DNA from: Pinisolibacter sp040275425
GTDB taxonomy: Bacteria > Pseudomonadota > Alphaproteobacteria > Rhizobiales > Ancalomicrobiaceae
Assembly (NCBI GenBank): GCA_040275425.1
Contig: JBEOKB010000260.1
Coordinates: forward strand, 1-33,469
Direction: 5' to 3'
Length of the DNA stretch: 33,469 nucleotides
This document shows positions 17,125 to 24,179 of this stretch, piece after piece. The notes under the pieces were generated by a model, which saw only the letters and a list, made by a program, of their open reading frames with translations, was not told where the DNA came from and did not search any database. The position numbers were made by a program, and so were the translations under genes. Position 1 is the first letter of the stretch, and every line of letters starts with the position of its first letter.

Positions 17125-18030
17125 TCATGTCCGCGGCTGTTGCCGTCGCGCCGACGGGAGGCGGGCGCGGTCGTCGGTGGAACGCAGCAGAGAGGGGGCG
17201 AGCTCGCCGCCGGCATAGGCGACGAGCCCCTTCAGTCCGGCGGCTCCGGTGGTGATGGTGGTGCTGTCCCGATCGACGAAGATCGCGCGTCCCACCGCCG
17301 TTTCGGTTCGGCCGACCCGGCCGCAACCGTCGAGAACCAGGATCCACGTCTCGCGTTCGGCCGACAGATCCCATGACGTCCCGGGGTCGAGATCGATGCA
17401 CTCGAGCACGAACTGCGGGCAGGCGGCGAGAAGGGTGCGGTCGGCGGTGACGACCACCGGGTCGCAGCGACCGTCGATCGGGGCGGCGCGCGTGGCGGCG
17501 GCGGCATTGTAGACGTGGAGTTCGCGTTGCGAGCCGTGGTCGAACAGGCGGAAGGTCGCGTCGCTGCCGGAATGGATCTCGGCGACGACGAGGCCGGAGC
17601 CGAGCGCGTGCACCGTGCCGGCCGGGACCAGGACGACGTCGCCCTCGGCGACGGGAATCCAGGCCATGCGCTCGGCGATCGAGCCGTCCTCGATCGAGGC
17701 GCGGATCTGGCAGAAGGTCAGGCGGTGCTGGAGTCCGACCGCGACCATGGCCCCGGGGGCCGCGGACAGGACGTACCACGCCTTGGTGCGACCGTGCTCC
17801 AGCCCGATCGAACGGGCCAAGGCGTCGTCGGGGTGGACCTGGATCGGCAACGGCTCGGTGGTGAACAACAGTTCGAGGACGAGACCGCCATCGGCGGCAC
17901 GCGCCTCACCGCGATCGAAGCGGAGTTCGCCGATCGCCTCGCCGCTCTCCTGGAGCGTGCTCCAGGGTCGGAGGTTTCGACTGCCCCAGGGTTGATGCAC
18001 GATCCGTACTTCGGCCTGTTCGATGATCAC
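17125..18030 (-). CDS. Class I mannose-6-phosphate isomerase-like protein
   Basis: A 301-residue cupin enzyme of the type I phosphomannose isomerase family, which interconverts mannose 6-phosphate and fructose 6-phosphate with a bound zinc. Visible motifs are PIQVHPDDALA (Gln64, His66), RTKAWYVL and VPAGTVHALGSGLVVAEIHSGSDATFRLFDHG (His141, Arg161). In active members the third motif begins with KTE; the Glu binds zinc, and here it is Lys83 (codon AAG). The metal site may therefore be altered and the protein could be a non-canonical isomerase or a regulator. It is the last minus-strand gene of the stress block. The start at 18030 fits the family N terminus, with no clear ribosome site. Confidence 0.8.
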   Translation of the reverse strand: MIIEQAEVRIVHQPWGSRNLRPWSTLQESGEAIGELRFDRGEARAADGGLVLELLFTTEPLPIQVHPDDALARSIGLEHGRTKAWYVLSAAPGAMVAVGLQHRLTFCQIRASIEDGSIAERMAWIPVAEGDVVLVPAGTVHALGSGLVVAEIHSGSDATFRLFDHGSQRELHVYNAAAATRAAPIDGRCDPVVVTADRTLLAACPQFVLECIDLDPGTSWDLSAERETWILVLDGCGRVGRTETAVGRAIFVDRDSTTITTGAAGLKGLVAYAGGELAPSLLRSTDDRARLPSARRQQPRT

Positions 18031-18137
18031 GGCGGTCGCCTCGGTCTCGATTGGGGGAGGGGCGCGGGAGGTGGAGGCCTCCGGCGCCCGGCGCTCGGTC
18101 GAACCGTGCCGGGGAACGCGCGGCTCGCGGCGGACCG

Positions 18138-18425
18138 TCAGCGATAGCGACAGACCCGGTGGCCGGCGGTGTTCGAGTAGTAGCAGTAGCGCTCGCCGCG
18201 GCGCGGGCGGGTCGCATCGGCGACGAGGGCACCGGCGGTGGCTCCGACCACGCCGCCGACGAGCGCGCCGCCGACACTGTTGGAGGCGACCCCGCCGATG
18301 ACGGCGCCGCCGACGCCGCCGATTCCGGCGCCTTCGGCCATGCGGGTGTCACGGGCGTTGGCACAGGCGCCGAGACCGAGGGCGACCAGACCGAGGACGG
18401 CGAGGGTGATGATACGGGTCTTCAT
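18138..18425 (-). CDS. Glycine-zipper lipoprotein
   Basis: A 95-residue predicted lipoprotein. A signal peptide ends in the lipobox LGLGAC (Cys21). Residues 30-72 form a glycine zipper (GAGIGGVGGAVIGGVASNSVGGALVGGVVGATAGALV), as in outer-membrane or YMGG-like proteins. The C terminus is GERYCYYSNTAGHRVCRYR, with two cysteines. AAAGGA precedes the ATG at 18425. Function is unknown; proteins of this form are common among envelope-stress genes. It lies 73 bases after the SH3 gene. Confidence 0.85.
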   Translation of the reverse strand: MKTRIITLAVLGLVALGLGACANARDTRMAEGAGIGGVGGAVIGGVASNSVGGALVGGVVGATAGALVADATRPRRGERYCYYSNTAGHRVCRYR

Positions 18426-18498
18426 GGGGATGTCCTTTCGAAAGGCCGATCGGGCCATCGGCCGGAGGCCGACGTCGGGTCGGAGGGAGACGTGAAGG

Positions 18499-19296
18499 TC
18501 AATCGGGGCGACGAAGCGGCTCGATCGGGCCACCGGACGGGGCTTCCTGGCGGTTGGGCTGCGGCGGTCGTTCGCGGCGGTCGGGTCGGGTGGGCTGCTC
18601 GCGACGGTTCTGTTGCGGCGCCTGCTCCTGCCGCTCGGGGCGACCGGCCTGATCCGGCCGACGGACGCGGTCGGGGGCGACGTCGCCGCGCGGGGAGGGC
18701 TCGAGGCGGGGCGGACGCGCTTCTGTCGGCACGGGCGTCGGATGGTCGACCGGCGCGGGTCGGCCGATCATCGGGGGCTTGGGAGCATCGGGGCGGACGA
18801 CCGGGCCGGATCGGATCGGCGGGCGACCGTCGCCGGGGCGATCGAGGTTCGAGGGCGGCGGGGGGCGCGTTTCCCGGCCGAAGCCGGGGTCGCGCGGGCC
18901 GCCGCGCCAGCGGCGATCGTCGATCCAGGACCGGCCACCGTAGTGGGCGCCCCAGTAATCGCCGATTCCGAAGGTCAGCACCGAGAGACCGAACATGCCG
19001 GCGTCGCTCGACAGGCGGGCGCGCCGACCGGAGCGGAGGAAGTCGATGCGGTTGCCGGGAAACCAGCCGCGATCGCCGTCGGCGGCGACGTCGCACCAGC
19101 TGGCGCGGCGGAGGCAGCCGTAGATCTCGAGGCTCTCGCCGGCGGAGACGCGGGCGACGCGGGGGTAGTCGTTGCCGGGCCCGGCCCGCAGCGAGGCCGA
19201 GGAGCGCGCGAACCCTTCGGCCGCCAGCGCGACGGAGGGGGCGAACAGAACGGCGAGAGCGAGGGCGAGGGCGGGACGGGTGCGGCGGATGGTCAT
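18499..19296 (-). CDS. Secreted SH3-domain protein with proline/arginine-rich tail
   Basis: A 265-residue protein with a signal peptide (1-25, cleaved after ALA) and one bacterial SH3 domain (about 30-85) containing SASLRAGPGNDYPRVARVSAGESLEIYG and WCDV. Such domains usually bind cell-wall peptides. Residues 120-265 are a low-complexity Pro/Arg/Gln tail (RPPPPSNLDR, RPERQEQAPQQNRREQ), probably unstructured. No catalytic domain is visible. It lies between dps and the lipoprotein gene, after a region with large inverted repeats. Confidence 0.85.
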   Translation of the reverse strand: MTIRRTRPALALALAVLFAPSVALAAEGFARSSASLRAGPGNDYPRVARVSAGESLEIYGCLRRASWCDVAADGDRGWFPGNRIDFLRSGRRARLSSDAGMFGLSVLTFGIGDYWGAHYGGRSWIDDRRWRGGPRDPGFGRETRPPPPSNLDRPGDGRPPIRSGPVVRPDAPKPPMIGRPAPVDHPTPVPTEARPPRLEPSPRGDVAPDRVRRPDQAGRPERQEQAPQQNRREQPTRPDRRERPPQPNRQEAPSGGPIEPLRRPD

Positions 19297-19327
19297 GAGA
19301 GGTCACTTTCTCGGTTGGTCCGACGAC

Positions 19328-19395
19328 CCGAGAGCGCGGCGAGACGGTGGACGGCCGTCGTCACGCGCTCTCGGCCACGGTGGGGGGGACCGTGG
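19328..19395. terminator. Paired inverted repeats between dps and the SH3 gene
   Basis: An 11-base inverted repeat, CCGAGAGCGCG (19328-19338) and CGCGCTCTCGG (19364-19374), encloses GACGG/CCGTC. Immediately beside it CCACGGT (19375-19381) and ACCGTGG (19389-19395) flank seven Gs. There is no T-run. It may end dps transcription or form the SH3-gene leader. Confidence 0.45.
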
Positions 19396-19452
19396 ACGGG
19401 TCGATCGGTCTCGTCTGCGCACCCGGCCGTCAGGGGTGACCGGGTGGAGACA

Positions 19453-19932
19453 TCAGCGCGGGGCGACGTGGGATTCGACCAGCCAGAGCTGGTGATCGGC
19501 GCCGCGCGAGACTTCGGTGAAGAGATCGGCGGTGTCGGCGTCGCCGAAACCGGAAGCGAGATCGATGGCTTGGCGCACGGACCCACCGAAGGCGGAGAGC
19601 CCGCCCGCCAGGGCGAACAGATGTTCGTTCGCGTCGGCGATGCCGAGGTCGTAGGGCACCAGGAACGACCGCTTCGCGGCGAGCTGGACGGTGCCGTGGG
19701 CGGTGCCGCCGAGGCCGCCGGTGCGTTCGGCGACGAGATCGGACCAGCCCGCCACTTCGGCGGCGATGCGGTCGAACAGCTCGTGGACGGCGATGAAGCC
19801 GGGACCGCGCACGTTCCAGTGCGCCTGCCTGACCTGCGCCTCGAGATCGATCGACGCCGCCAGATGGCGGTTGAGCAGTTCGATCGACTGGGCGCGGATC
19901 TCGGCGGACAGGGTGTTGTGCGTCGTTCTCAT
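19453..19932 (-). CDS. dps: Dps-family DNA-binding ferritin
   Basis: Dps (159 aa) assembles into a 12-subunit shell that oxidises and stores iron using hydrogen peroxide and shields DNA under stress. All ferroxidase residues are present with E. coli spacing: His38, His50, Asp54, Asp65 and Glu69, in RQAHWNVRGPGFIAVHELFDRIAAEVAGWSDLVAER-type sequence. The N-terminal tail is short. The ATG at 19932 has GGAGG 8 bases upstream. Promoter site A lies at 20039-20087, giving an untranslated leader of about 100 bases with a direct repeat of GGTTCCC at about 20001-20027. The open frame upstream has no family support. Confidence 0.95.
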   Translation of the reverse strand: MRTTHNTLSAEIRAQSIELLNRHLAASIDLEAQVRQAHWNVRGPGFIAVHELFDRIAAEVAGWSDLVAERTGGLGGTAHGTVQLAAKRSFLVPYDLGIADANEHLFALAGGLSAFGGSVRQAIDLASGFGDADTADLFTEVSRGADHQLWLVESHVAPR

Positions 19933-20038
19933 GAGAAAGCCTCCGGTCCCGCTCGATGGTGTTCGCCGGCCGGTGGGCAATGCCTCGTGTCGCCTCGGAA
20001 GGAGAGCGCGGGAACCGGGAGGGGAACCTTCGACTTCG

Positions 20039-20087
20039 ATCCTATCGGGTGTGCGGGATCTGTCGGCAGGCTCGGAAACTACTCGAG
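20039..20087 (-). promoter_or_regulatory. Stress-regulon promoter, site A (dps)
   Basis: Minus strand: CTCGAGTAGTTTCCGA (20087-20072), then CCTGCCGAC at about the -35 position, then TAGGAT (20044-20039) followed by CG. One of five copies of the same three-part layout. Here CTCG and CGAG at the element ends make an outer dyad. Confidence 0.7.
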
Positions 20088-20123
20088 GGGAGGGCGGATG
20101 CGGCGGCGTGTGCATGGGGATAC

Positions 20124-20303
20124 TCACCTTCGGCCGGACCCGAGCGCGACGCCGACGACCACGGCGGCGATCAGCATCGAGAGCTCGTGTGCGACGACGA
20201 GGCGGGAAGACTCGGCCAGCAGGGCGACGACGGCGGGCGCCTCGGGCCGCGTCGCCGCCAGGATCCGGGCGGCGAGGGCGAGCAGTGTCGGTAGGCCGGT
20301 CAC
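20124..20303 (-). CDS. Small membrane protein, 59 aa, unknown function
   Basis: I do not recognise this protein. It starts at GTG 20303, chosen because GGAGG lies 8 bases upstream; the ATG at 20345 would add an Arg/Pro-rich stretch without a ribosome site. It has a first moderately hydrophobic segment (LPTLLALAARILAATR) and a clear membrane helix near the C terminus (LSMLIAAVVVGVALGSG). It is a one-gene unit under promoter site B, which is the best evidence that it is real. Confidence 0.6.
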   Translation of the reverse strand: MTGLPTLLALAARILAATRPEAPAVVALLAESSRLVVAHELSMLIAAVVVGVALGSGRR

Positions 20304-20421
20304 CGCAGCAGCCTCCGGCCGGCGTCGTCGCGGAGGCGCTCCCATCGGGCGTCGTCTCGGCCCGATGGGGCGGACGGCGGCGCCAGGGGAAGGGCTCCGA
20401 TCGACGAGGGGGTCGAGGACG

Positions 20422-20470
20422 ACCCTAGACGGCGAGTGCCGGCTTCGAGCAGGGTCGGAATCTACTCGAG
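20422..20470 (-). promoter_or_regulatory. Stress-regulon promoter, site B (59-aa membrane protein)
   Basis: Minus strand: CTCGAGTAGATTCCGA (20470-20455; one change from the consensus), then CCTGCTCGA, then TAGGGT (20427-20422) followed by CG. The predicted leader to the GTG at 20303 is about 110 bases. Confidence 0.65.
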
Positions 20471-20543
20471 CCGTGCTGCGAAGACGGCCGACCCGACCTC
20501 ACCGCGTTCGATCGTTCGCGCCGCGCGGTCGAGGATCGGTCGA

Positions 20544-21098
20544 TCAGGCGGCCGCGGGAACCGTCGGCGCGACTTCGGGGCTCACGTGGGTGTGGACGTC
20601 GACGCTCTTCGGGGTGGTCCGAGCGAGGATCTCCTCGGCCCGGGCGATCTCCTCGGCGGTGCCGTGCGCCGACACCAGGAAGCCGTCGGCCTTCACCGCG
20701 CCCTCGTACCGAATCACGCTGTCCTCGGGGATACCGATTCCGTAGAGCGCGGCGCCGAGCGCGCTCAGGCCGCCGACCACGATCGCGTTCTCCAACACCG
20801 ACACCGCCAGCGCCGAAACATAACCGAGCACCACCACCTGTCCGACCACGGGAACGGTCAGGAGCAGTCCGCCGAAGAACAGCCCCCACAGCGCGCCCCA
20901 GAACGCGCCACGCGTGCCCCAGAAGCGGACGCGGTCGCCGGAGTTGTAGAATCCGACGACCTTCTCCTCGGTATGGAAGCCCTTGCCGACCAGGCTGAGC
21001 CTGGTCATGGCGAAACCGCCCTCGCTCAGTTTACGGATCGCGGTCTCGGCCGAGATGTGATCGTCGAAGACGGCGATGACCGTGTCGGTGATCTTCAT
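20544..21098 (-). CDS. General stress protein, YflT-like with membrane hairpin
   Basis: A 184-residue protein. Residues 1-45 resemble the YflT/17M general stress fold (DTVIAVFDDHISAETAIRKL, GFAMTRLSLVGKG). Residues 64-120 are hydrophobic and glycine-rich (FWGALWGLFFGGLLLTVPVVG, LSALGAALYGIGI) and probably form two membrane helices. The C-terminal part, with VKADGFLVSAHGTAEEIARAEEIL and VDVHTHV, looks like a small ferredoxin-like domain. Members of this group are induced by general stress in alphaproteobacteria; biochemical function is unknown. It is a single-gene unit with promoter site C 85 bases upstream. Confidence 0.8.
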   Translation of the reverse strand: MKITDTVIAVFDDHISAETAIRKLSEGGFAMTRLSLVGKGFHTEEKVVGFYNSGDRVRFWGTRGAFWGALWGLFFGGLLLTVPVVGQVVVLGYVSALAVSVLENAIVVGGLSALGAALYGIGIPEDSVIRYEGAVKADGFLVSAHGTAEEIARAEEILARTTPKSVDVHTHVSPEVAPTVPAAA

Positions 21099-21182
21099 GG
21101 GGTCCTCTCCTCGCGGACGGTCGAAGCCGACCGACCCGCCGACGTCCGTCGGGACGTCCGGGTCGCGGCGCGTCCGGCCCCG

Positions 21183-21230
21183 ACCCTAGGGACCGTCCCC
21201 CGAGGTCGGCAGAATCGGAAAACACTCGAG
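21183..21230 (-). promoter_or_regulatory. Stress-regulon promoter, site C (YflT-like gene)
   Basis: Minus strand: CTCGAGTGTTTTCCGA (21230-21215; two changes), then CTGCCGACC, then TAGGGT (21188-21183) followed by CG. It lies between the end of the transglycosylase gene and the YflT-like gene. Confidence 0.65.
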
Positions 21231-21243
21231 ACCGCCACCAGAC

Positions 21244-22721
21244 TCACCGCGCGGGCGGGCGGCGGGCGTCCAGCCCCTCGCTCATCGCCTTGAAGGTGAC
21301 GTCGTAGCGAAAGACGTCGCGGGCGTAGTCGACGGTCTCCGAGCCGACCACCCGCCACACCGACCATTCGACGCTCTCGAACCACACGTTCGGATCGCCC
21401 GCCGTCTTGCGCAGCCGCGAGATGCGGGGCGGCCCGGCGTTGTAGCTGGCCAGCACAAGCATCAGCCGATCGACGTCGTCGATGCCGGGCGGATCGACGT
21501 GGACCTTGCGCAGATGGGCGAAGTATTCGGCGAAGGCGTGGATGTTCTGTTCCGGGTCGAGCAGGTCGGTGATGCCGACGATCGGCAGCCGCGCCGTCGA
21601 CGGCATCATCCGCATGATCCCGGTGGCGCCGACCCGCGCATCACCAGCCCTGGGTCGAACCGCGATTCCTGGAACGCCACGGCGGCGATCAGATGGGGAT
21701 GGATGCCGTAGATCTCGCCATAGGTGCGGAAGTGCCCCCAATAGGACCGCAGTCGCCGCACGCTCTCGTCGGCGGCGGCGGGCTTCAACCGGCGATCGCT
21801 CGCCAGAAGGCTCCGGCGGCGCAGATTGCCCGCCTCGGTGCCGCTCTCGGCCGAGGCGACGAACCGGTCGATCTTCGCCGCCAGCAGCGGGCTGCCCTTG
21901 CGATAGGCCCAAGCGATCTCGACGTCGGTACGGATCGGCGCGGAGGCATGGACGCGGACGCCGGGGAAGATCTTCACCCACAGGTCGAGCATGTGGCCGT
22001 CGGCGACGGTCGCCTCGATCAGCCCCGCCCGCACCATCTCGATCAGATCCTCGCTCTCCAGTCGCTCGTCCGCCTCGCGAACGACGATCGGCGCGCGGCC
22101 GAGCGCCGCCAGATCGACGTTCACCCGCTCCACGCTCTTGCGGAAGCTCGACGAGCGCCGCACCGTGATCGTTCGGCCCGAGAGATCGAGCCGATCGTCG
22201 ATCTCCGGCACCTTCGCGCTGGTGACGACGAGTTCGCGCACCCCCGTCGCCAGCGGCCGGGAGAAGTCGACCGAGCGGCGCCGCTCCTCGGTCACGGTGA
22301 GGTTGCCGAACGCGACGTCGCCGCGCCCCGCCACCAGATCGCTCAGCAACCGGTCGAGCGGCGTCGGGACGATGAAGACGAAGATGCGCCGCGACCGATC
22401 GCGGATACCGGCGTTGATCTGTTTCTCGAACAGCTCGAGCTGCTCGACCGCCACGCCGGCCGACTCCCCCTTCTCCGGGTGGAAGTAGAGCCGGCTGTAG
22501 GGGATCAGCACCCGCGGGCGCCGGGCCGCGACGATGGCGTCGAAGTCGCTGGTGAAGGTCCTTGCGACGTCCGTGCGCAACGGCTTGCACGACATCACCG
22601 CCTCGGCCCGTGGCGCGAGGCCGACGAGCGTGACGATGGCGGCGAGAAGGCCGACGGCGAGGGCGAAGCCCCGCGGCAATGACGCGAACGTAGCCCCTGG
22701 GCGCGACCGACCCGTGGTCAT
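21244..22721 (-). pseudogene. MltF-like lytic transglycosylase with a frameshift
   Basis: The intact product would be a periplasmic peptidoglycan-cleaving enzyme of MltF type. It has a signal peptide, a solute-binding-protein-like domain (VLIPYSRLYFHPEKG, GDVAFGNLTVTEERRRSVDFS, GLIEATVADGHMLDLW) and a lytic transglycosylase domain. The catalytic Glu is in AVAFQESRFDPGL. The frame is lost at about 21640: the first frame ends 11 residues later, while the second continues as DARVGATGIMRMMPSTA and LMLVLASYNAGPPRISRLRK to a stop at 21244. One missing base explains this. It may be a sequencing error, a recent mutation or, less likely, a programmed shift. The ATG at 22721 has GAGGAGG upstream. It is the last gene of the HiPIP unit. 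Confidence 0.85.
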
Positions 22722-22762
22722 CGTCACCTCCTCAGGATATCCTGCCGTATCGGTCGGCGCCG

Positions 22763-23458
22763 TCACACGACCGTGCCGACCAGTTTGCCGATCCCCGCCG
22801 TCAGAGCCATGGCGATCGCGCCCCAGAAGGTGACCCGAAGCGTGGCGCGGACGACGTCCGCTCCGCCGGCCCGCGCGCCGATCGCACCCAGCAGGGCCAG
22901 GAACAGCAGTGAGGCGACCGAGACGATGGTCACCAGCAGGTTCGTCGGCGACACCACCACCATCAGCAACGGCATCGCCGCGCCGACGGCGAAGGTCGCC
23001 GCCGAGGTCAGTGCCGCCTGGATCGGCCGCGCCGTGGTCGCCTCGGAGATACCGAGCTCGTCGCGGGCATGGGCCCCGATCGCGTCCTTGGCCATCAGCT
23101 GATCGGCGACGGCGCGGGCGAGTTCGAGCTCGACCCCGCGCTCGACCCAGATCCGCGCGAGCTCCTCGCGTTCGGCCGCCGGCTGGTCGACCAGCTCGCG
23201 CGCCTCGCGGGCGAGATCGGCCGCTTCGGTGTCGGCCTGGGAACTGACCGAGACGTATTCGCCGGCCGCCATCGACATGGCGCCGGCGACCAGCCCGGCC
23301 ACGCCCGCAACCAGCACCTCCGACGACGAGGTCGCCGCCGCCGCGACGCCGACGATCAGACTGGCGGTCGAGACGATGCCGTCGTTGGCGCCGAGCACGG
23401 CGGCGCGGAGCCAGCCGATGCGCGTGACGAGATGACGTTCGGGACGGGAGTGGATCAT
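22763..23458 (-). CDS. VIT1/CCC1-family iron/manganese transporter
   Basis: A 231-residue membrane protein of the vacuolar iron transporter family, exporting Fe(II) or Mn(II) from the cytoplasm. Signatures are WLRAAVLGANDGIVSTASLIVGVAAA, AGLVAGAMSMAAGEYVSVSSQADTEAAD and, after a cytoplasmic helical region (70-140) with the metal-binding Glu residues, three further membrane helices (150-231). It fits with Dps and HiPIP in an iron and oxidative-stress theme. It lies 118 bases after DUF3096. A weak promoter-like TAGACT at 23518-23523 with CTGCGC upstream might give extra expression. Confidence 0.93.
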   Translation of the reverse strand: MIHSRPERHLVTRIGWLRAAVLGANDGIVSTASLIVGVAAAATSSSEVLVAGVAGLVAGAMSMAAGEYVSVSSQADTEAADLAREARELVDQPAAEREELARIWVERGVELELARAVADQLMAKDAIGAHARDELGISEATTARPIQAALTSAATFAVGAAMPLLMVVVSPTNLLVTIVSVASLLFLALLGAIGARAGGADVVRATLRVTFWGAIAMALTAGIGKLVGTVV

Positions 23459-23576
23459 CTGGCCCTCCGAAGGGGCGGGGTCGCCGCGCCGTCGGTGGCG
23501 CGCCCGTCCCGAGGCACAGTCTACGCCTCGGGGGGACGGAGCGCAGGACGTAGAACCCCGGTCGGGGGCAGAGCCA

Positions 23577-23720
23577 TCAACGGATGAGGCCGAGCCCGAG
23601 GATCCCCGAGACGATCAGGAACACCGCGACGATGTAGTTGAGCAGGCGCGGCATCACCAGAATGAGGATGCCGGCGATCAGAGAGACGATCGGTTGAAGA
23701 TTGCCGATGCTGAAGGTCAT
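23577..23720 (-). CDS. DUF3096 small membrane protein
   Basis: A 47-residue protein below common gene-finder limits. It has the family pattern: LQPIVSLIAGILILVMPRLLNYIVAVFLIVSGILGLGL, essentially two short membrane segments around the PRLLNYIVA centre. The start at 23720 has GGAAGGAAG upstream. DUF3096 proteins are common in proteobacterial stress loci; function is unknown. It lies 51 bases after the HiPIP gene and is probably transcribed with it. Confidence 0.88.
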   Translation of the reverse strand: MTFSIGNLQPIVSLIAGILILVMPRLLNYIVAVFLIVSGILGLGLIR

Positions 23721-23771
23721 GACGTCTTCCTTCCTCGGTTCGCCGGGCGTCACCGGTTCGTCGGCGACGCC

Positions 23772-24047
23772 TCAGGTCTCCCTCTTGCTCCACAGCGAGC
23801 ACCAGCCGACCGAGGAGATCGGCCCCTCGACCAGTTCGCAACCGGAGGGGGCCTCGAAGTTTCCGCAGGCGGCGCAGGCCTTGTCGCCGTTCGGCGACGA
23901 CCGATAGGCGGCCACCGCCTGCGAGGTCCTGGTCGCGGCGAGAGCGGTGCTCGCCGCCAGAACCGGCAAGGCCAGCGCGGCGGAGGCGCCGATCAGGACG
24001 GAGCGGCGAGACGGTGTCGTCGGATCGGTGTCGAATGGGTCGTTCAT
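23772..24047 (-). CDS. High-potential iron-sulfur protein (HiPIP), Tat-exported
   Basis: A 91-residue protein. The N terminus has a twin-arginine signal (SRRSVLIGASAALALPVLAAS, Arg14-Arg15), as expected for a cofactor-loaded periplasmic protein. The four cluster cysteines are Cys58, Cys61, Cys70 and Cys83 in the HiPIP order C-x2-C-x8-C-x12-C, with the GWCSLW end. HiPIPs carry single electrons at high potential. In phototrophs they serve photosynthesis, but no such genes are visible here, so a stress or respiratory role is inferred. The ATG at 24047 is preceded by GGAGGGTG. It heads the HiPIP-DUF3096-VIT-MltF unit under site D. Confidence 0.92.
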   Translation of the reverse strand: MNDPFDTDPTTPSRRSVLIGASAALALPVLAASTALAATRTSQAVAAYRSSPNGDKACAACGNFEAPSGCELVEGPISSVGWCSLWSKRET

Positions 24048-24091
24048 CTCACCCTCCTCGGAGGACGGGGGGAATCCCGCAAGTCTCGAAG

Positions 24092-24139
24092 AGCCTACAG
24101 CACGCCCCCGGGCGGGATGAGGTTCGGAAACTACTCGAG
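24092..24139 (-). promoter_or_regulatory. Stress-regulon promoter, site D (HiPIP unit)
   Basis: Minus strand: CTCGAGTAGTTTCCGA (24139-24124), then CCTCATCC where the other sites have CTGCC, then TAGGCT (24097-24092). It has the consensus 16-mer with the weakest middle box. Predicted leader is about 40 bases. Confidence 0.65.
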
Positions 24140-24179
24140 CCCGCTCGACGGACAGCGCCCGTCGCCGCGGCACGACCCC

